Assembly: GCA_027943335.1 (NCBI GenBank)
Contig: BSBK01007031.1
Coordinates: 233,501-297,500, forward strand
Reading direction: 5' to 3'
Length of the DNA stretch: 64,000 bases
Origin: Chamaecyparis obtusa
Lineage: Eukaryota; Streptophyta; Pinopsida; Cupressales; Cupressaceae
Shown: positions 11,330 through 25,141 of the stretch, piece after piece
Numbering within the stretch: position 1 is the first letter of the stretch
How the letters are laid out: the number at the start of each line of letters is the position of its first letter
Notes under the pieces: model-generated
Told to the model about the DNA's origin: nothing
Seen by the model: only the letters and a program-made list of their open reading frames with translations
Databases searched by the model: none
Program-made: the position numbers and the translations under genes

Positions 11330-13868
11330 TGTAGCCATGGGAGGTCCACCTATATGACATGAACCCACAATTCATTATGTTTTTCTTCAAGAAATGGTAT
11401 GTGAGCCATGATTCAAAAACTATGGCAAGTTGAATTACTTTTGGAGATTAAATGGGTTTAATGATGAAATTACAATAGAATTTTCTTGTACATTCTCTGA
11501 TAGAGAAGAAAAGGTAAGGGTTTAAAGGTTGTTTCCAAAGAGGAATGCATTGTAGAGGTTATAGGACTTCTAGTTGTGGGAGAATGTTTTCCAAAGAATA
11601 AAGATGCAAGAATTGCTTGGGCCCAATTTAATCATCATGGGGACCCTCAATTGGTTTCAGACCCTCAACTAGTTTCAAACAAGAAAGGAACTAGAAGGTT
11701 GTCTTTACCACCTATCTGGATAGAGATAGAAGTCTACATTATGAAGTACTTGAATTATGAAGGAATACAATCATGCGTGCATTCCATTCATTTCAAATTG
11801 CTTTGTCATATACAACATGGGAAACTGATTATTGTGCCTAATGTCCTCTTCAATCTTCTCTCCATCAATGTGGCTGAAACACAAAAAGGTAGGCCACACT
11901 CATTCACTCACCATTGTATTATTAAATATCTAGTTGAAAGGTATTTGAGTGAGGTTTCACTAATGTCATGGTAGGAATTCATCAGATTTAGTAGGTTTCA
12001 ACTTTAAAATGTTGGTCCAAGAGGTGAACCATTGATATGCATAGTTAATACCTCACAAGGGGTTGTAAAAATGACCATGGAGGCCTCTTCATCTAGGTCA
12101 TCCCCTACAAATGAACTTCCTACATCCAAACAACCAACTGGGAAAGACCTACCTAAACCCTCATATGTTAATATTGAAGTAAGTCCTTCATCACACTAGA
12201 GCACTAGTATGTCTGATCAAACCCCATTAGGAATACAACCGTCATGAGGAAGGAAAAAGGAAAGGAAAAAAAAAAGAGGGTACTGAAGAAGACATACAAG
12301 AGAAGGACACTAAACCAATTACTCCAAGTTGTAAGAAAAGGACAATGGAAGAAACAACCCCTCTTGCATCTTCTATATTTGCAGCCAAACCCACTAGGAA
12401 ACCAAGCAAGGCTAGAACTCCTAAAGCCACTAAGGAGGCTTCTCAATGAAGAAGTACCAGGATTAGAGGAAGGTCTAGTGAGGAAGATAAATTAAAGGAT
12501 CCAAGTGCCATTATTCCTATTGAATCATTTGAATCTTTTCATGATACCCCTCAAGAGGAAACTCATTCTGTCAATAATCCTGAGGAGAATGAACCATTGT
12601 ATGCATTTGTTGAGTAGATATATGAACCTATAGAGGAGGGTGAGACGCAAGAGGAATAAATAAGAGAAAAATATCCTCCAGAAACACATGTTGAGAATCC
12701 CAACATACCTTAAGAAGGAGATGAATTGCATGAGTAAGAGATAAGGGAAGAAATCCCTCAAGGTCAACAGGATGTGTTCATGGTAGAAGAGCACCCAATA
12801 GAAGACCATGGATTGTAGGGTCTCGATGAGCTCATTAATGTTGTAGAATAGTTCAGAGGACCAACATATAAGTTAGAAAAATTAGTGCCAAGTAAACATA
12901 ACCTAAGTAAGAGGAAAAGGGTATGTAAGCACAATCCTCCTTCTCTTATGTGTCATGTTGTGTCTTTAGATTTTTATAATGATATGTTGTATAAGCAAAT
13001 TGAATGGGATCTTGAAAAACATAAAATCCATAAAATCATTCATAATCCAAAACAAGAAATTGATTTTCTAAAACATAAGTTGGAAACTATAGTCAATACG
13101 TTTCCTCAGTTAAAAAAATGTAGAGCGCCTCCTAGATTTTTCACTTTATGTTTAAAAGAACATATTTCATTTCAATTGATGAGAATTATCAGATATTTGA
13201 GTCCCTCTTTGGATACACCTCAAGAATTTTATCAAGTCTATCATTCATCTCTTGCAGCCATACAAAATTTTCTTTGTGAGTTCTACCTGCATAATTATGA
13301 TGTCCTATTAGAAAATTAATGCAATCCTCTTCTTTACATTGGGGAAATACACCTAACGGCTCTAATTTCTTGGATAAATAATGAGATCAACATGGGAGAA
13401 CAATCCAAAAAATATAGGGAAAGAGAACTCAATACTCCAATTCTATTGATGCCTAAACTTCAAAAACCTAGAGTATTGTATTATGATTGGAAAAAAATGT
13501 TGTATAGCCTACCGAATGCTAATTGTGGGAGAAGGATTCTTTCTTTGAGAGAATAAGCCTTCAAAGTGTATGAATTTATGTCTAGGGTTCAAGGACATGT
13601 TGTGATTGTACATCTAGTGCAATAGTGGAGTAGTTTAACTAATGAACACAAGCAAGTTGATCCCCAATCACTTCCCAATTACCATACATCTATTCAAAGA
13701 GCACTCGAGTATATGGACTTGGGGAGGACAAAGAAGAATAATTGGATGCCCTTTATTTTTCAACCACCCATACTTCTTTGGCCATTGTTGAGTTGCAAGG
13801 ATAATCAAGGTTCCTATGATGAAAGAGTAGAGAGTTCTAGGTGGGAAAGGTTGGAGGAGATGAAATGA
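11330..13868 (+). pseudogene. Broken long ORF of unknown function, shares a domain with 29842-31551
   Basis: A protein of roughly 800 residues can be followed through changing frames. The N-terminal part has 'KLNYFWRLNGFNDEITIEF', 'EECIVEVIGLLVVGECFPKN' and 'DARIAWAQF'. This pattern (L-x-G-[FY], V/I-T-x-x-F, E-x-x-I, G-L, then a Lys/Phe-rich end) recurs at 29842-30087. A low-complexity Ser/Pro/Lys and acidic middle (about 12060-12840) follows. The C-terminal part is a 144-codon open stretch (12885-13319, 'RKRVCKHNPPSLMCHVVSLD') that continues in frame past TAA 13317-13319 to TGA 13866-13868. No catalytic motif, signal peptide or membrane span was seen. It may be an accessory ORF of the adjacent gypsy element, or an independent element. 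Confidence 0.5.
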
Positions 13869-15868
<2,000 letters not shown>

Positions 15869-15910
15869 GGGTATATGCACAAAGATGGGGGACCAAAAAG
15901 GTGCCACTTT
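15869..15910 (+). repeat. Element X left terminal inverted repeat
   Basis: It begins GGGTATATGCACAAAGATGG and runs to CCACTTT. The reverse complement of 27487-27536 matches it with a few mismatches and one about 10-base insertion. The same start (GGGTATGTGCA) recurs at 63805. Confidence 0.75.
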
Positions 15911-15950
15911 GCTTTTTAGTCCCCCATCAAGCATAGTGTGTATGCACTAA

Positions 15951-16115
15951 AGGGTGTGTGCCCTATAGGGCACACGCCCTATGGTTCGGGTTGCCCAAGC
16001 CTTAGGCTTGGGCAATCCAAAGCATACCATGTGCACCCTATAGGGCGCACGCGGTTTGAAAAACACTTTTTAGTATTTTTCAAAGCGTGTGTTCCCTATA
16101 GTGCGTACACACTTT
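15951..16115. repeat. Element X left subterminal palindromes
   Basis: GTGTGCCCTATAGGGCACAC (15956-15975) is a perfect 20-base palindrome. TTGCCCAAGCC-TTA-GGCTTGGGCAA (15991-16015) is a perfect 11-bp stem. Further CCCTATAGGG-type units are at about 16027-16052 and 16084-16110. The same words recur inside the right end (26200-26665), which suggests protein-binding sites for transposition or a structural role. Confidence 0.8.
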
Positions 16116-16264
16116 GAAAAAAGCCTTCTTAAAGCTTGTTGCGGGTTGGAAAGCTCATTTTTCTTTCCTCAAACCCATGTTTGCAACTAAGAAGGGCTTC
16201 TCAAGTGCGCACACACTCTTCTTTTGGCTTGTGAATCCATTTTTTTCGTTCATTCATCCATCAA

Positions 16265-18443
16265 ATGGCTCCACGGCATCGTCAAGTTCGATCTGGAAGA
16301 AGAGGTAAGTGTTTTTACAACCCATGCCTCTTATTTGTTTTAAAATTTTAGTTTTGTAGCAATTTGTTTTGTTAAAAAATTTTTTTGTTTAAATTTGTGT
16401 GTAATGAAGATTTTAAAATCTAGTTTTTTTAATTGCCAAGAAGAAATAATCTCCCTCAACCAAACCATCCACCAAACCCTCCGTCTCCTCATGAAGAATC
16501 GAATGAAGAAACAAATGAAGAAAATGAACCTCAATTGCCTCCACCAATTGAGAAACCTCCTCCTGGAACACAATAAAATTTGATGAACCAAATTGAAAGA
16601 GGGAAAAAAGAATTAGAATCTTTAATTACTAGGTTAAAAGATTCTAGTGGTACAAATCCTGGAAGGGAAAGACTTGCAAAATCATTGGAAGCAATCTTGA
16701 CCCACGTAAGGTCGTTTAGTGGGAAAATTAATTTATGGAGGGATAAAAGAGAAGAACAAAAATAATATTATGCAAATAAATTATCTTATGCGGACATAAA
16801 AAAGAAAAAAATCACAAAAGATGACATTTGCAAGCTATTTAAAAAATATGAGGTTCCTATATATTTCTTGAGGAAACTCTATTGTGAGTTTGTACTCAAG
16901 GAGGTGCCAAATTATTTTGACTATCTATATTCTCAGGGTAGAGGAGGGGGGCCATCATTTGATCAAGCGGGGGCACATCATGACCCTAACGCACCTAGGG
17001 TTCATATTGGCAAGCCACAGGTGGATCATGTTACTATTCCTTCCATTGTGAAGGAATATTTAGAGGTAGACACACTAGGCATGATTAGTGCTCTGACACA
17101 GAATCTCATTCAGTGTGCCACTCCTTTAGTTGAGGGTGACCATGTTCAATCCTCGAGGGGGCATATTTGTCGGTCATGTGGATGCTTGTGCACATTTGGT
17201 ACTAGCGAGAGAGAGGAAGAGGATCCTGGAATGATGATTGATAGCTTTCTAAACATGACATTTGACATTGACACACAGGTAAATATTTCCAAGCTCATTA
17301 AATTGCTTTGATCATATTTAATTTATAAAATAATAACTAATTAATTTAATATCTATTGATTATGATGAAAATTCAGGGCAAGAGTGTCAGTGGCGGTGGT
17401 AGTGGAAGTGGCAATGATCCTCATGTCCCCTTCTACACATCATTGTCAATTCCACAAGTATGTATCGAATAAAACATTTTAACTAACATATTTGATTATT
17501 ATGTAATTATATGAATAATTGTATCATAACTTATTGTGCATGTGCATTAGACATTCATTGGTGGACCATCGACGTTCACAATAGACAGCAAAGGGCATCA
17601 TGCCACTTTCCTTGAGGTATCTTTATTTGCATGTTAATTTGATTTACTTGATTATATTTAATTAATAAGTGAATGAATAACTAAATTACTAGATAAATTA
17701 TGATCAAAATCTAGAGGCACGATGATCACATTCTTACACTTGGCTTTGTGATGTCACCATTGAGTCCACATGTATATATGTAATAATGCATTATAATTAA
17801 CATGTCAGTAGTACGTTCTTATATGAATAGTTATCTTATAATTTTCCATGTACATGTGCACTAGTTGAATGTTGGAGCTTCGACTTTGACACCGCACACC
17901 GAAGGATGCGGTGGAACCTTCACGGAGGTATCATTTACTCATTAGTAGGGTTGTAAAAAATATATGTAATCTTGATAACTGTATAATACTTTTTTTGTTT
18001 CATTTTCAGTTATTGACATTAGAGACTCCTCCTTCTGTCCATGATACTTTGGATCGTGGAGTAGCTGTAGCAGTAGCTAGTTCTGAAGCACTGACTGAGG
18101 TTTGAAAGAGGTCACTTAATTTTAATTGTTATTTTAATAGTTTGTATTGAATTTTATAATGATATTCATGTATGTATTTTAATTATTATTTTGATCATTG
18201 TTGTAGGGACTTATTACTCTAGATCGCCAGCATGCGCCTTCGGTGGATGAACATAGTGACTATTTGCTAGCGGTAAGTGAATATTCAATTTTATGTCATT
18301 GTATAATTCAATTTTGATGTATATTAGTTATTGATGCTTAAATTTTTTTTTATTAGCTTGAGCTACAGAAGAGTCTAGACAGGAGGATGAGTGAGCGCAC
18401 TCGGAAGACTACAACATCCACTGCATCTCCATCGACATGGTGA
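16265..18443 (+). pseudogene. Element X gene A: multi-exon gene with phase-0 introns, function unknown
   Basis: Exon 1 is 16265-16304 (ATG at 16265, donor GTAAGT). Exon 2, 16442-17278, reads in one frame with only two stops (TAA at 16574-16576 and 16763-16765); it has a Pro/Glu-rich start and 'CRSCGC' near its end. Six or seven short exons follow, all with GT-AG borders, phase 0 and lengths divisible by three: 17377-17457, 17551-17616, 17715-17771 (weaker), 17865-17927, 18010-18099, 18207-18272 and 18357-18443 (stop TGA). The 17551 and 17865 exons encode related peptides (FIGGPSTFT.. and LNVGASTLT..), so they look like duplicated micro-exons. The phase between exons 1 and 2 does not join cleanly, which with the two stops suggests decay. 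I recognise no known family. Location inside element X suggests a transposon-encoded or captured gene. Confidence 0.6.
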
Positions 18444-19013
18444 TTGAAGACAACTCGGGATTTGTTTTCTTCCCCTGGTGGGAAAGGACTAGATTAGGGA
18501 TATGGATTGTATGCCTATATGGCATTAGTGGACATATTTTTTGTATATTGTATAAGTGATATGTTGTACATCCATTTGGCTTTGAGGAAGCTAGTTTAAC
18601 TATATTGAATATATTCAATGTATGACATTATTGGACATATACATTTGGCTTCATGCCCTATGAATATATATTTTTTATGTTTTAGGTATGCAATTCATGT
18701 GTTTGGTGTATACTAATTTATATTTATGTGGATGTCTTATGCTTTTTAAATTTCCCATGCCTTATAGTTATGCTTGTATATTTATCGATGTATGTTTAAC
18801 TTGCTGATTGTGCTACAAATGCCAGTCACTGTCCTCAATAACAGTTAATTCCTTGACTGAAATAATAAAAAAAGTAATGAAATGAATGAAAAAATGTATA
18901 AATATAATATAAGGCAATATTTCTACATCACAACCTATCTAAGATCATGTGGAATCAAACATTTATATTCATTGGTGTGTTCCCTGTTCCACGGGATAGT
19001 CACAATATAAAGA
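18444..19013 (+). other. Interval between gene A and the NOG1 fragment
   Basis: AT-rich, with no open frame of note. It could hold the 3' untranslated region of gene A. Nothing else was recognised. Confidence 0.4.
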
Positions 19014-19175
19014 CATGACCTCGAACAGGTGAGGCATCATATGGAAAGGTTGTCATCTATTGACCCTAATACTAGGCCTATTTTGATCTGTGGGTACCCT
19101 AATGTTGGAAAGAGTTATTTTATTAATAAGATTACTATGACGGATGTGGATGTGCAACCATATGATTTTACAAAC
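19014..19175 (+). pseudogene. NOG1: Captured fragment of host NOG1 (nucleolar GTP-binding protein 1)
   Basis: A 54-codon open stretch reads '[20 protein letters not shown]', then '[19 protein letters not shown]', then '[11 protein letters not shown]', ending at TAA 19176-19178. This is the start of the GTPase domain of NOG1, the nucleolar GTPase needed for 60S ribosome maturation. The P-loop G-x-P-N-V-G-K-S and the following D-V-D-V-Q-P-Y block are distinctive for that family. Only about 50 of some 650 residues are present. There are no flanking NOG1 exons, so it is a gene fragment, presumably carried by element X. The residue after the P-loop Ser is Tyr where the family usually has Ser. Confidence 0.85.
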
Positions 19176-19267
19176 TAACTTCTAATTATCCCCTAAATGA
19201 CTGATTGTTAATGACAAATACTAGAATACATATTTGCACTCATCCTACTGCTCACCCCAGAGTGTTC

Positions 19268-22200
19268 AACGGCATTCGAATGACTGTGTGTGCCAAAAAA
19301 GGTTGTTAGTAGCATTTATCTGGCCATTCAAAGTTGTTGGAACAAACAGTTCGATGCTACGACTGACAGTTTGAAAGATACGCAATGTTGGTTGTTTGAA
19401 CTGAGGAACACTATGAGTTCTGACATCGATCGAAAATGTGTTGCCAAATATAAAAAAACTTGAATCTCTAACAACTGAGATAGGCTATTGTAGGTCTCGG
19501 CAACACAGTCCTGTAGCACTTGATAGATCAATTCTACCTCACACGAGCTCCAAGATATGACCCCACAAAGATCGCTGATTTCATGCTTAGGGGACCTTGA
19601 GGGACACTTCGGCCTAGAGTCATTGACGGGGTTCAAATGACTATGTGTGCCGAATGAGGTTTCCCCTAGCATTTACTCGACCATTTGGAGCTATTGGAAT
19701 AGACGGTTCCATGCTACGACCGACGGTTGGAAAGATACGCAACGTTGGTCGTTTGAACTGAGGAACACTGTGAGTTCTGACATCGACCGAGAATGTGTTT
19801 CCAAATATAAATGAACTTGAATCTCTAAAAATAAAAATAGGCTATTGTAAACCTTGGTAACCCATAGCACCTAACGGATCGATGCTACCTCACATGAGCT
19901 CTGAGATATGACCCCACAAAGATTGCTAATTTCATGTTGTTGGGACCTTGAGGGACACTTCAGCTTGAAGTTGTCGATGGGGTTCAAATGACTGTGTGTG
20001 TCAAACAAGATTTTCCCCTAGCATTTACCTGACCATTCAGAGCTATTGGAATAGACGGTTTGATGCTACAACTAATGGTTTGAAAGATACACAATGTTGG
20101 CTGTTTGAACTGAGGAACACTTTAAGTTCTGACATCGACCGAGAATGTGTTGCCAAATTTAAACAAACTTGAATCTCTAAAAATTGAGATAGGCTATTGT
20201 AGGCCTCGGCAACACAGTCTCATAGCACCTAATGGATTGATGCTATCTCACACGAGCTCCAAGATATGACCTCAGAAAGATTGCTGATTTCATGCTTAAG
20301 GGACCTTGAGGGACACTTCGGCCTGGAGTCGTCGACGGGGTTCAAATGACTATTTGTGCTGAAAGAGGTTTCCCCTAGCCTTTACCTAACCATTCAGAGC
20401 TATTGGAACAAACGGTTTGATGCTACAACTGACGGTTTGAAAGATACACAATGTTGGCCGTTTGAACTGAGGAACACTTTGAGTTCTAACATCAACCGAG
20501 AATGTGTTGTCAAATTTAAAAGAACTTGAATCTCTAAAAAATGAGATAGGTTATTGTAGGCCTTAACAACATGGTCCTGTAGCACCTAACAAATCGATGC
20601 TACCTTGTATGAGCTTTGAGATATGACCCCGCAAAGATCTCTAATTTCATGCTTAAGGGACCTTGAGGGACACTTCGGCTCAGAGTTATCGGCGGTGTTC
20701 GAACAACTGTGTGTGGTGACCAAGGTTTCCCCTAGCGTTTACCCAGCCATTCAGAGTTTTTGGAATAGACGGTTCCATGCTATGATGGACGGTTGGAAAG
20801 ATACGCAACATTGGCCGTTTAAACTGAGGAACACTTTGAGTTCTGACATCGACTGAGAATATGTTGTTGATTTTAAACAAACTTTAATCTCTGAAAATCG
20901 AGACAGGTTATTATAGGTCCCGATAACATGGTCCTATAGAAATTGATATATTGATGCTACCTCACATGAGCTCTGAGATATGACTCCGCAAAGATCACTA
21001 ATTTCATGCTTAAGTGACCTTGAGGGACACTTCAGCCCGGAGTCATCGGCAGGGATCGAACAACTATGCATGGTGAACGAGGTTGTCACTAGCGTTTACC
21101 TAGCCATTTAGAGCTATTGGAACAGATCGATCATTGCTACGACTGATGATTGGAAGGATACGCAATGTTGACCATTTGAACTAAGGAACACTGTGAGTTC
21201 TGACATTGACTAAGAATGTGTTGCCAAATTTAAATGAAGTTGAATCTCTGAAAACCAAGATAGACTTTTGTAGGTCCTAAAAACACTATATCGTAGCAAC
21301 TGACAGATCGATGCTACCTTGCATGAGCTCCAAGATATGACTCTACAAAGATCATTGATTTCATGCTTAAGCGACCTTAAGGGACACTTCAGCCTAGAGT
21401 CATCGGCAGGGATTGAATGATTGTGCATGGCGAATGAGGTTACCACTAGCATTTAACTAGTCATTCAGAGCTGTTCGAATAGATGGTTCGGTGCTAAGAC
21501 CGACGGTTGGAAGGATACACAAAGTTGGCCATTTTAATTGAGGAACACTATGAGTTCTGACATCGACCGAGAATGTGTTTCCAAATATAAATGAAGTTGA
21601 ATCTCTAAAAATAGAGCTATGCTTTTGTAGGCCCTGGCAAAACAGTCTCGTAGCAACTTATGAATCGATGCTACCTCGGAAGAGCTCCGAGATATGATCC
21701 CACAAATATCATTGATTTTATGCTTAAGCGGCCTTGAGGGACACTTCGGCCCAGAGTTGTTGGTGGAGATCGAATGACTATGCATGGTGAATGAGTTTTC
21801 CACTAGCGTTTATCTGGCCATTCAGATCTGTTGGAATAGATAGATCGATGCTACGACCAACGGTTGGAAGGATATGCAATGTTGGTTGTTTGAACTGATG
21901 AACACTGTGATTTTTGACATCGACTGAGAATGTGTTGCCAAATTTAAAAAAACTTGAATATATGAAAATTAGATAGGCTTTTGTAGGCTCCAACAACACG
22001 GTCCCGTAGCAACTGATAGATCGATGCTACCTTGCACGAGCTCCGAGATACGACCCCACAAAGATCACTGATTTCATGCTTAAGTGACCTTAAGGGACAC
22101 TTCGACCCAGAGTCATTTGCGGTGATCGAATGACTATGCATGGTGAATGAGGTTGCCACTAGCGTTTACTCGATAATTTGGAGCTGTCAGAATAGACAGA

Positions 22201-24705
22201 TCGATGCTATGACCGACGATTGGAAGGATATGCAATGTTAGCCATTTGAACTAAGGAACACTGCGAGTTCTTACATTGATCAAGAATGTGTTGCCAAATT
22301 TAAACAAACTTGAATCTCTAAAAATTGAGACAGGCTTTTGTAGGCCTTGACAACACGGTCCCATAGCAACTGATGGATCCATGCTACCTTGCATGAGATT
22401 CGAGATATGACCCTACAAAGATTTTTGATTTCATGCTTAAGCGACCTTGAGGGACACTTCAGCCCGGAGTCATCGGCGGGATTGAACGACTGTGCATGGT
22501 GAATAAGGTTGCCACTAGTGTTTACCCAACCATTCGGAGATGTTGGAATAGATGGTTCGATGCTACAACCAATGATTGGAAGCATACACAACATTGGTCA
22601 TTTGAATTGAGGAACACTGTGAGTTTTGACATCGACCGAGAATGTGTTGCCAAATTTAAATGAACTTGAATCTATGAAAACTGAAATAGGCTTTTGTAGA
22701 ACCCAACAACACGGTCTTGTAGCAACTAATGGATCTATGCTACCTCACACGAGCTGCTAGATATGACCCCAGAAAGATCACTAATTTCATGTTTAAGCAA
22801 CCTTGAGGGACACTTCGACCCGGAGTCGTCGGTGGGGATCAAACAATTGTGTGTGGCGAATGAGGTTTCCACTAGTGTTTACCCAGCCATTCGGAGCTGT
22901 TGGAATAGACATATTGATGCTACAACTGATGGCTGGAAGGATACACATCATTGGCGATTTGAACTGAGGAACACTATGAGTTTTGACATCGATCGAGAAT
23001 GTGTTGCCAAATTTAAACAAACTTGAATCTTTGAAAATTGAGACATGCTTTTGTAGGCCCTGGTAACATGATCTTGTAGCAACTAACAGATCCATGCTAC
23101 CTCACACGAGCTCTGAGATATGACCCCACAAATATCACTGATTTCATGCTTAAGTGACCTTGAGGGACACTTCAGCCTGAAGTCGTTGACGGTGATTGAA
23201 TGAATGTGCATGGCAAATGAGGTTGCCACTGGCGTTTACCTAGTCATTTGGAGTTGTTGGAATGAACAGTTTGATGCTACGATCGACGGTTGGAAGGATA
23301 CGCAATGTTGTCCATTTGAACTAAGGAACACTATGAGTTCTGACATCGACTAAGAATGTGTTGCCAAATTTAAATGAACTTGAATCTTTGAAAATTGAGA
23401 TAGGATTTTGTAGGCCCCGACAACACGTTCTTGTAGAAACTAACATATCCATGCTACCTCACATGAGCTCTGAGATATGACCCTGCAAAGATCATCGATT
23501 TCATGCTTAAGCGACCTTGAGGGACACTTCGGCCCAGAGTCATCGGTGGTGATCGAACGACTGTGCATGGCAAATGAGGTTGAAACTAGCGTTTACCTGG
23601 CTATTTGAAGCTATTGGAATAGACAAATTGATGCTATGACCAATGGTTGGAAGGATACACAATGTTGGCCATTTGAACTGAGGAACATTGTGAGTTCTGA
23701 CATCGACCGAGAATGTGTTGCCAAATTTAAATGAACTTGAATCTCTAAAAACCAAGACAAGCTTTTTTAAGCCCCAACAACACAATCTTGTAGAAACTGA
23801 CAGATCGATGCTACCTCACACAAGCTCCAAGATATGACCCCACAAAGATCATTAATTTCATGCTTAAGCAACCTTGAGGGACACTTCAGCCCAGAGTCAT
23901 CGGCAGCAATCGAATGAATGTGTGTGGCGAACGAGGTTGCCATAGTGTTTAACCGACCATTCAAAGCTATTGGAATAGATGGTTTGATGCTATGACTAAC
24001 GGTTGGAAGGATACACAATGTTGGTCATTTGAACTGAGGAACACTGTGAGTTCTGACATCAACCAAGAATGTGTTGCCAAATTTAAATGAACATGAATCT
24101 CTAAAAATTGAGATGGGCTTTTGTAGGCCCCAACAACATGGTCTCGTAGAAACTGATGAATTGATGCTATTTTGCGCGAGCTCCAAGATATGACCTCACA
24201 AATATTACTGATTTCATGCTTAAGCAACCTTGGGGGACACTTCGGCTCGGAGTCATCGACGACGATTGAATGACTATGTGTGGTGAATGAGGTTTCCACT
24301 AGTGTTTACCCAACCATTTGGAGCTATTAGAATAGATGGTTTGATGTTACGACTGATAGTTGGAAGGATACACAATGTTGGCCATTTGAACTGAGGAACA
24401 CTATGAGTTCTGACATCGACCGAGAATGTGTTGCCAAATTTAAAAGAATTTGAATCTCTAAAAATTGAGATAGGCTTTTGTAGGCCTCGGTAACACAGTC
24501 TCATAGCAACTGATAGATCATTGCTACTTTGTACAAAATCCAAGATATGACCCCACAAAGATCAATGATTTCATGCTTAAGCAACCTTGAGGGACACTTC
24601 GGCTCGGAGTCGTTGGCGGCAATCGAACGACTATGCATGGAAAACAAGGTTGCCACTATCATCTTCCTGGCCATTCGAAGCTATTAGAATAGATGGTTCC
24701 ATGCT
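19268..24705 (+). repeat. Tandem array, about 15 copies of a 357-bp repeat
   Basis: The word GAGGAACACT (or close) recurs at about 19405, 19762, 20114, 20471, 20828, 21185, 21542, 21899, 22255, 22611, 22968, 23325, 23682, 24038 and 24395, so the period is 356-357 with one 352. All copies are head to tail. Copies differ mostly at CG positions (CG against TG or CA). 357 is divisible by three and both strands show recurrent open stretches of 60-110 codons, in the same place in each copy. I read these as repeat-derived, not as separate genes. The last copy is cut at about 24705. Confidence 0.97.
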
Positions 24706-24729
24706 TTGGGGATGTATTTCAAAGTTTGA

Positions 24730-25050
24730 ATATATGGGAAGAATGGCTATGAAAAAGATATTTCTATTTTTCATTCTGAGAAGATCCAGAGTGATTTTGA
24801 GTCATAGAGGAAATGCCCTGATCCTTCCACAAGTGCTATTCTGATGAGTTCTGATCACTTGAGGGACAAAAAATTATCTGTTGAGTTGAAAATAAAATCA
24901 ACAGAAGATTTTGAAAATGAAGTGAAAATTATCTCTATTATATTACAGTCTCCTATACTTTGCAAGTCTATTTGACAGGGGTTCAAGAAGCCGATCTATT
25001 ATTGTCTAAAGGATATTTTGGGGTTCTGTGTTTTGTTACATGTTTTTTAA
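24730..25050 (+). pseudogene. Unidentified open frame with two stops, possibly captured
   Basis: One frame reads 'IYGKNGYEKDISIFHSEKIQ' onward, has stops at 24805-24807 and 24973-24975, and ends at TAA 25048-25050. The middle ('LRDKKLSVELKIKSTEDFEN' and 'EVKIISIILQSP') has the composition of real protein. I do not recognise it. It starts within about 25 bases of the end of the 357-bp array, so it may be another captured gene piece or part of element X. Confidence 0.35.
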
Positions 25051-25141
25051 TAATAGTGTTTAGATGGTTCTTAAGGTAATGTTGCTTATTTTATGTGAAA
25101 ATTTGTTGTGCAAAAAACACTAGACACATTTGTAGATAAAC

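Noticed and set aside
11330..13868. Envelope-like protein after gypsy pol
   Set aside because: No signal peptide or membrane segment is visible; position alone is not enough.
19014..19175. Functional NOG1 gene
   Set aside because: Only about 50 codons are present with no flanking exons; the next in-frame codon is a stop.
19328..24558. Minus-strand frames of 60-114 codons repeated through the array
   Set aside because: They repeat with the 357-bp unit and differ by stops and shifts between copies; there is no evidence of translation.
19268..24705. CRISPR-like array
   Set aside because: Units are 357 bp without spacer/repeat alternation, in a plant nuclear context.
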